From Smithella sp. ME-1 (GTDB lineage Bacteria; Desulfobacterota; Syntrophia; Syntrophales; Smithellaceae): a DNA stretch of 8,255 bases. The stretch covers positions 1 to 8,255 of the forward strand of contig AWGX01000097.1 in the NCBI GenBank assembly GCA_000495415.1, read 5' to 3'. Positions 5,909-8,255 of this stretch are shown here, piece by piece. Both the position numbers and the translations under genes were made by a program. Under the pieces are notes generated by a model that made no database searches, was not told the DNA's origin, and saw only the letters and a program-made list of their open reading frames with translations. Each line of letters opens with the position of its first letter. Position 1 is the first letter of the stretch.

Positions 5909-8255
5909 TTATTCACCAAGCTTCTCACTGGAGATTCGCATACCGTAGAAGGAACGGTAAACGAACACTAGAGCAATCAGCAGGAATGCAATGGCCAGAC
6001 CGAGTTTCAAATTCGCATTGGTCATGGTAACTGCAATTTCCGTAGCCAGCAGACCGAACAAGGTCGTGAATTTGATGATCGGGTTTAAGGAAACAGAAGA
6101 CGTATCCTTGAAGGGGTCACCGACGGTGTCACCCACAACGCTGGCTTCGTGCAGCGGAGTATTTTTCATCTTCAGATCGACTTCAACAATTTTCTTGCCG
6201 TTATCCCAGCAACCGCCGGCATTCGCCATAAAGATCGCCTGGAACAGACCGAAGAAGGCGATGCCGATCAGATAACCGATAAAGAAATACGGATTGAAGA
6301 ATGAAAGTGCCAGGGTCATGAAGAAAATAACGATGAAGATATTGATCATACCCTTCTGAGCGTACTGGGTACAAATCTTGACCACTTCTTTAGAATCTTC
6401 AATCGAAGCTTCTTTCTTGTCCAGATTGATGTTCTTTTTAATGAACACAACCGCCTGATAAGCTCCGGTAACGACCGCCTGAATGGACGCGCCGGTAAAC
6501 CAGTAGATAACCGAACCGCCCATGATCAAGCCTAGAATGATCTCCGGCTGAACCAAAGAAAGTTTCGCGATAACATTACCGAACAGACCTTCCAGCAATA
6601 TGATGATACCGAAAACCATCGTGGTGGCACCAACAACTGCGGTGCCGATCAACACGGGTTTGGCCGTTGCCTTGAAGGTGTTGCCCGCGCCATCGGCAGA
6701 TTCCAGAAAGTGCTTGGCCAATTCAAAATCGGGTGCAATACCGTATTCTTTTTTAACGATGTCTTTGGCATCGGCGCGTGATTCAATCAATGACAGTTCG
6801 TAAATAGACTGCGCATTGTCGGAAACAGGACCAAAGCTGTCCACAGCGATGGTCACTGGTCCCATACCGAGGAAACCGAAGGCCACCAGACCGAACGCAA
6901 ACACCGGCGCCGCAAATGCAAACGCTTCCGGCATAATTGCCATAACCGACGCGTTTTTGGACACCATATAAGCAATCAGCATCAACGCGGCGATAACCAA
7001 ACCAAGCCAGAATCCGGAGAAGTTACCGGCCACCAGACCGGAAAGAATATTCAGCGAAGCGCCGCCCTGTCTGGAAGCGTTGACGACTTCCTCGCAGTGT
7101 CGTGAAGAGGTGCTGGTGAATATTTTGGTGAATTCCGGAATCAAAGCGCCCGCGATAGTACCGCAACTGATAATTGTCGCCAGCGCCCACCACAATTCGG
7201 CATATTGCTCAGTAAGATCACCGAGCAAATAATAACTGGCAATAAAAGTGACCGCTATTGACACGATAGATGTAATCCAGACCAGATTCGTTAAGGGATG
7301 TTCAAAGTTAAATTCTTTTTTACCGCCAAAGGCTGCTTTGCTGATAACGTCATTAACAAAGTATGACGCGAGAGAGGTCAGGATCATGAGAATTCTCATG
7401 GCAAAAATCCAGACAATCAATCTTCCGCCCATTTCCGGAGTAGAAGCCAACGCCAAAGCAAGGAAAGCGATCAGGGCAACACCCGTAACGCCATAGGTTT
7501 CAAAACCGTCAGCCGTGGGGCCAACGCTGTCGCCGGCATTGTCGCCGGTACAGTCGGCAATAACACCGGGGTTTTTGGGATCGTCTTCAGGAAGATGGAA
7601 AACGATTTTCATCAGGTCGGACCCGATATCGGCAATCTTGGTGAAAATACCGCCGCATATACGCAGCGCGGAAGCACCCAGCGATTCACCGATGGCAAAT
7701 CCGATAAAACACGCACCGGCCAGATGGCTGGGAATGTAAGCCAGAATGATGATCATGAAGAATAGTTCGATACTGACCAGTAGCAGACCAACACTCATAC
7801 CGGAACGCAGACAGATGTTGACGATGTTCAGAGGATTACCGGATAGTGAAGCAAATGCGGCGCGTGAGTTGGCAACCGTGTTGATGCGGATACCGAACCA
7901 GGCCACGATATATGAACCGAGAATACCAACAATAGATGCAATCATGATAATGATTACGTTCGTCGCAGGCATGTGCTCCAGGACGCCGAAGTAGTAAATA
8001 ATACAAGCTGCTATCAAAATCCACAGCGCCATGAGAAATTTGCCCTGCTGGAAAAGATAGGTTTTGCAGGTTTCCCAGATCGTCTGGGAAACATCCAGCA
8101 TAGCCTTGTGAGCGGGCAGGTTCTTCGTCTGAACGTACTGAAGAATGCCGAAAGCCATGCCGATCACGCAAATAATCAATCCTACGTTAAGAATGGTCAT
8201 CCCTGAAAGGGCGCCTCCCAAAAACGTAATTGGTGTCAAGTCAGGCAGCTGTATG
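5909..8255 (-). CDS. hppA: Membrane-bound proton-translocating pyrophosphatase, divergent type, cut at the right edge
   Basis: This polytopic pump hydrolyses pyrophosphate in the cytosol and moves cations outward. Residues are numbered from a TTG at 8239; that TTG has no Shine-Dalgarno and the frame stays open to the edge, so the true start probably lies outside. The catalytic signature is complete: Asp204, Asp208 and Lys211, then PEDDP (217-221), Asp229, GDNAGD (232-237) and Asp244. A second set is AVDSFGP with Asp467, Asp474 and Asn475. A third is NAGGCWDN (673-680) with GDTVGDPFKDTS (703-714). About sixteen hydrophobic helices are expected. Lys523 in GNTFKAT occupies the position where Lys marks potassium-independent enzymes. 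The usual GKVE after the first Asp pair is altered and one residue shorter, and the ADCTGDNAGDSVG block deviates from the standard form. This recalls the divergent, sodium-regulated proton-pumping clade described from Chlorobium. Composition is G+C-richer than the neighbouring cyclase gene. Confidence 0.95.
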   Translation of the reverse strand, partial: IQLPDLTPITFLGGALSGMTILNVGLIICVIGMAFGILQYVQTKNLPAHKAMLDVSQTIWETCKTYLFQQGKFLMALWILIAACIIYYFGVLEHMPATNVIIIMIASIVGILGSYIVAWFGIRINTVANSRAAFASLSGNPLNIVNICLRSGMSVGLLLVSIELFFMIIILAYIPSHLAGACFIGFAIGESLGASALRICGGIFTKIADIGSDLMKIVFHLPEDDPKNPGVIADCTGDNAGDSVGPTADGFETYGVTGVALIAFLALALASTPEMGGRLIVWIFAMRILMILTSLASYFVNDVISKAAFGGKKEFNFEHPLTNLVWITSIVSIAVTFIASYYLLGDLTEQYAELWWALATIISCGTIAGALIPEFTKIFTSTSSRHCEEVVNASRQGGASLNILSGLVAGNFSGFWLGLVIAALMLIAYMVSKNASVMAIMPEAFAFAAPVFAFGLVAFGFLGMGPVTIAVDSFGPVSDNAQSIYELSLIESRADAKDIVKKEYGIAPDFELAKHFLESADGAGNTFKATAKPVLIGTAVVGATTMVFGIIILLEGLFGNVIAKLSLVQPEIILGLIMGGSVIYWFTGASIQAVVTGAYQAVVFIKKNINLDKKEASIEDSKEVVKICTQYAQKGMINIFIVIFFMTLALSFFNPYFFIGYLIGIAFFGLFQAIFMANAGGCWDNGKKIVEVDLKMKNTPLHEASVVGDTVGDPFKDTSSVSLNPIIKFTTLFGLLATEIAVTMTNANLKLGLAIAFLLIALVFVYRSFYGMRISSEKLGE

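Noticed and set aside
7836..8171. Minus-strand frame of 111 codons overlapping the pyrophosphatase
   Set aside because: Same-strand alternate frame inside a well-supported membrane-protein gene; His/Arg-rich translation typical of a shadow.

Overview
The window looks like part of an anaerobic Gram-negative bacterium's chromosome. Supporting signs are a signal-peptide outer-membrane beta-barrel, a flavodoxin-plus-2[4Fe-4S] redox protein and a proton/sodium-type membrane pyrophosphatase. Gene style and the CbiM and barrel types recall Desulfobacterota (for example the syntrophic lineages), but this is an impression from protein families, not a demonstrated placement. No mobile-element genes, rRNA, tRNA or CRISPR array are visible. 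Base composition is uneven: the cyclase-like gene in the middle is clearly AT-rich, and the pyrophosphatase gene on the right is clearly richer in G+C.

Layout from left to right: (1) at 1-34, minus strand, the first codons of a CbiM-type cobalt/nickel transporter gene run off the left edge. (2) At 35-178 lies a structured spacer with a strong short hairpin and a 9-bp direct repeat. (3) At 179-958, minus strand, is a secreted beta-barrel protein that probably precedes cbiM in the same transcription unit, with its own candidate promoter at 996-1023. (4) At 1180-2319, minus strand, is an intramembrane site-2-type metalloprotease with paired CBS domains. (5) Divergent from it, at 2470-3267 on the plus strand, is an EFR1-type flavodoxin/ferredoxin fusion. 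The two share an intergenic region whose -10 hexamers overlap in one palindrome. (6) At 3526-5829, plus strand, is a 767-residue soluble protein with a long unrecognised N-terminal part and a C-terminal class III nucleotidyl-cyclase-like domain. It has a near-consensus promoter, a palindrome at the predicted transcription start and a structured leader. (7) At 5855-5888 a bidirectional terminator separates it from the convergent gene. (8) At 5909-8255, minus strand, is a membrane-bound proton-pumping pyrophosphatase of unusual sequence, cut by the right edge.

The genes do not form one evident operon. The left pair suggests Co/Ni uptake across both membranes. The middle genes are separately transcribed signalling, proteolysis and redox functions. 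The right gene conserves energy from pyrophosphate. The best candidate for something undescribed is the cyclase-like protein: its metal-binding and transition-state residues are present but its base-selecting positions are not canonical, and it has a novel N-terminal half and an elaborate upstream region.
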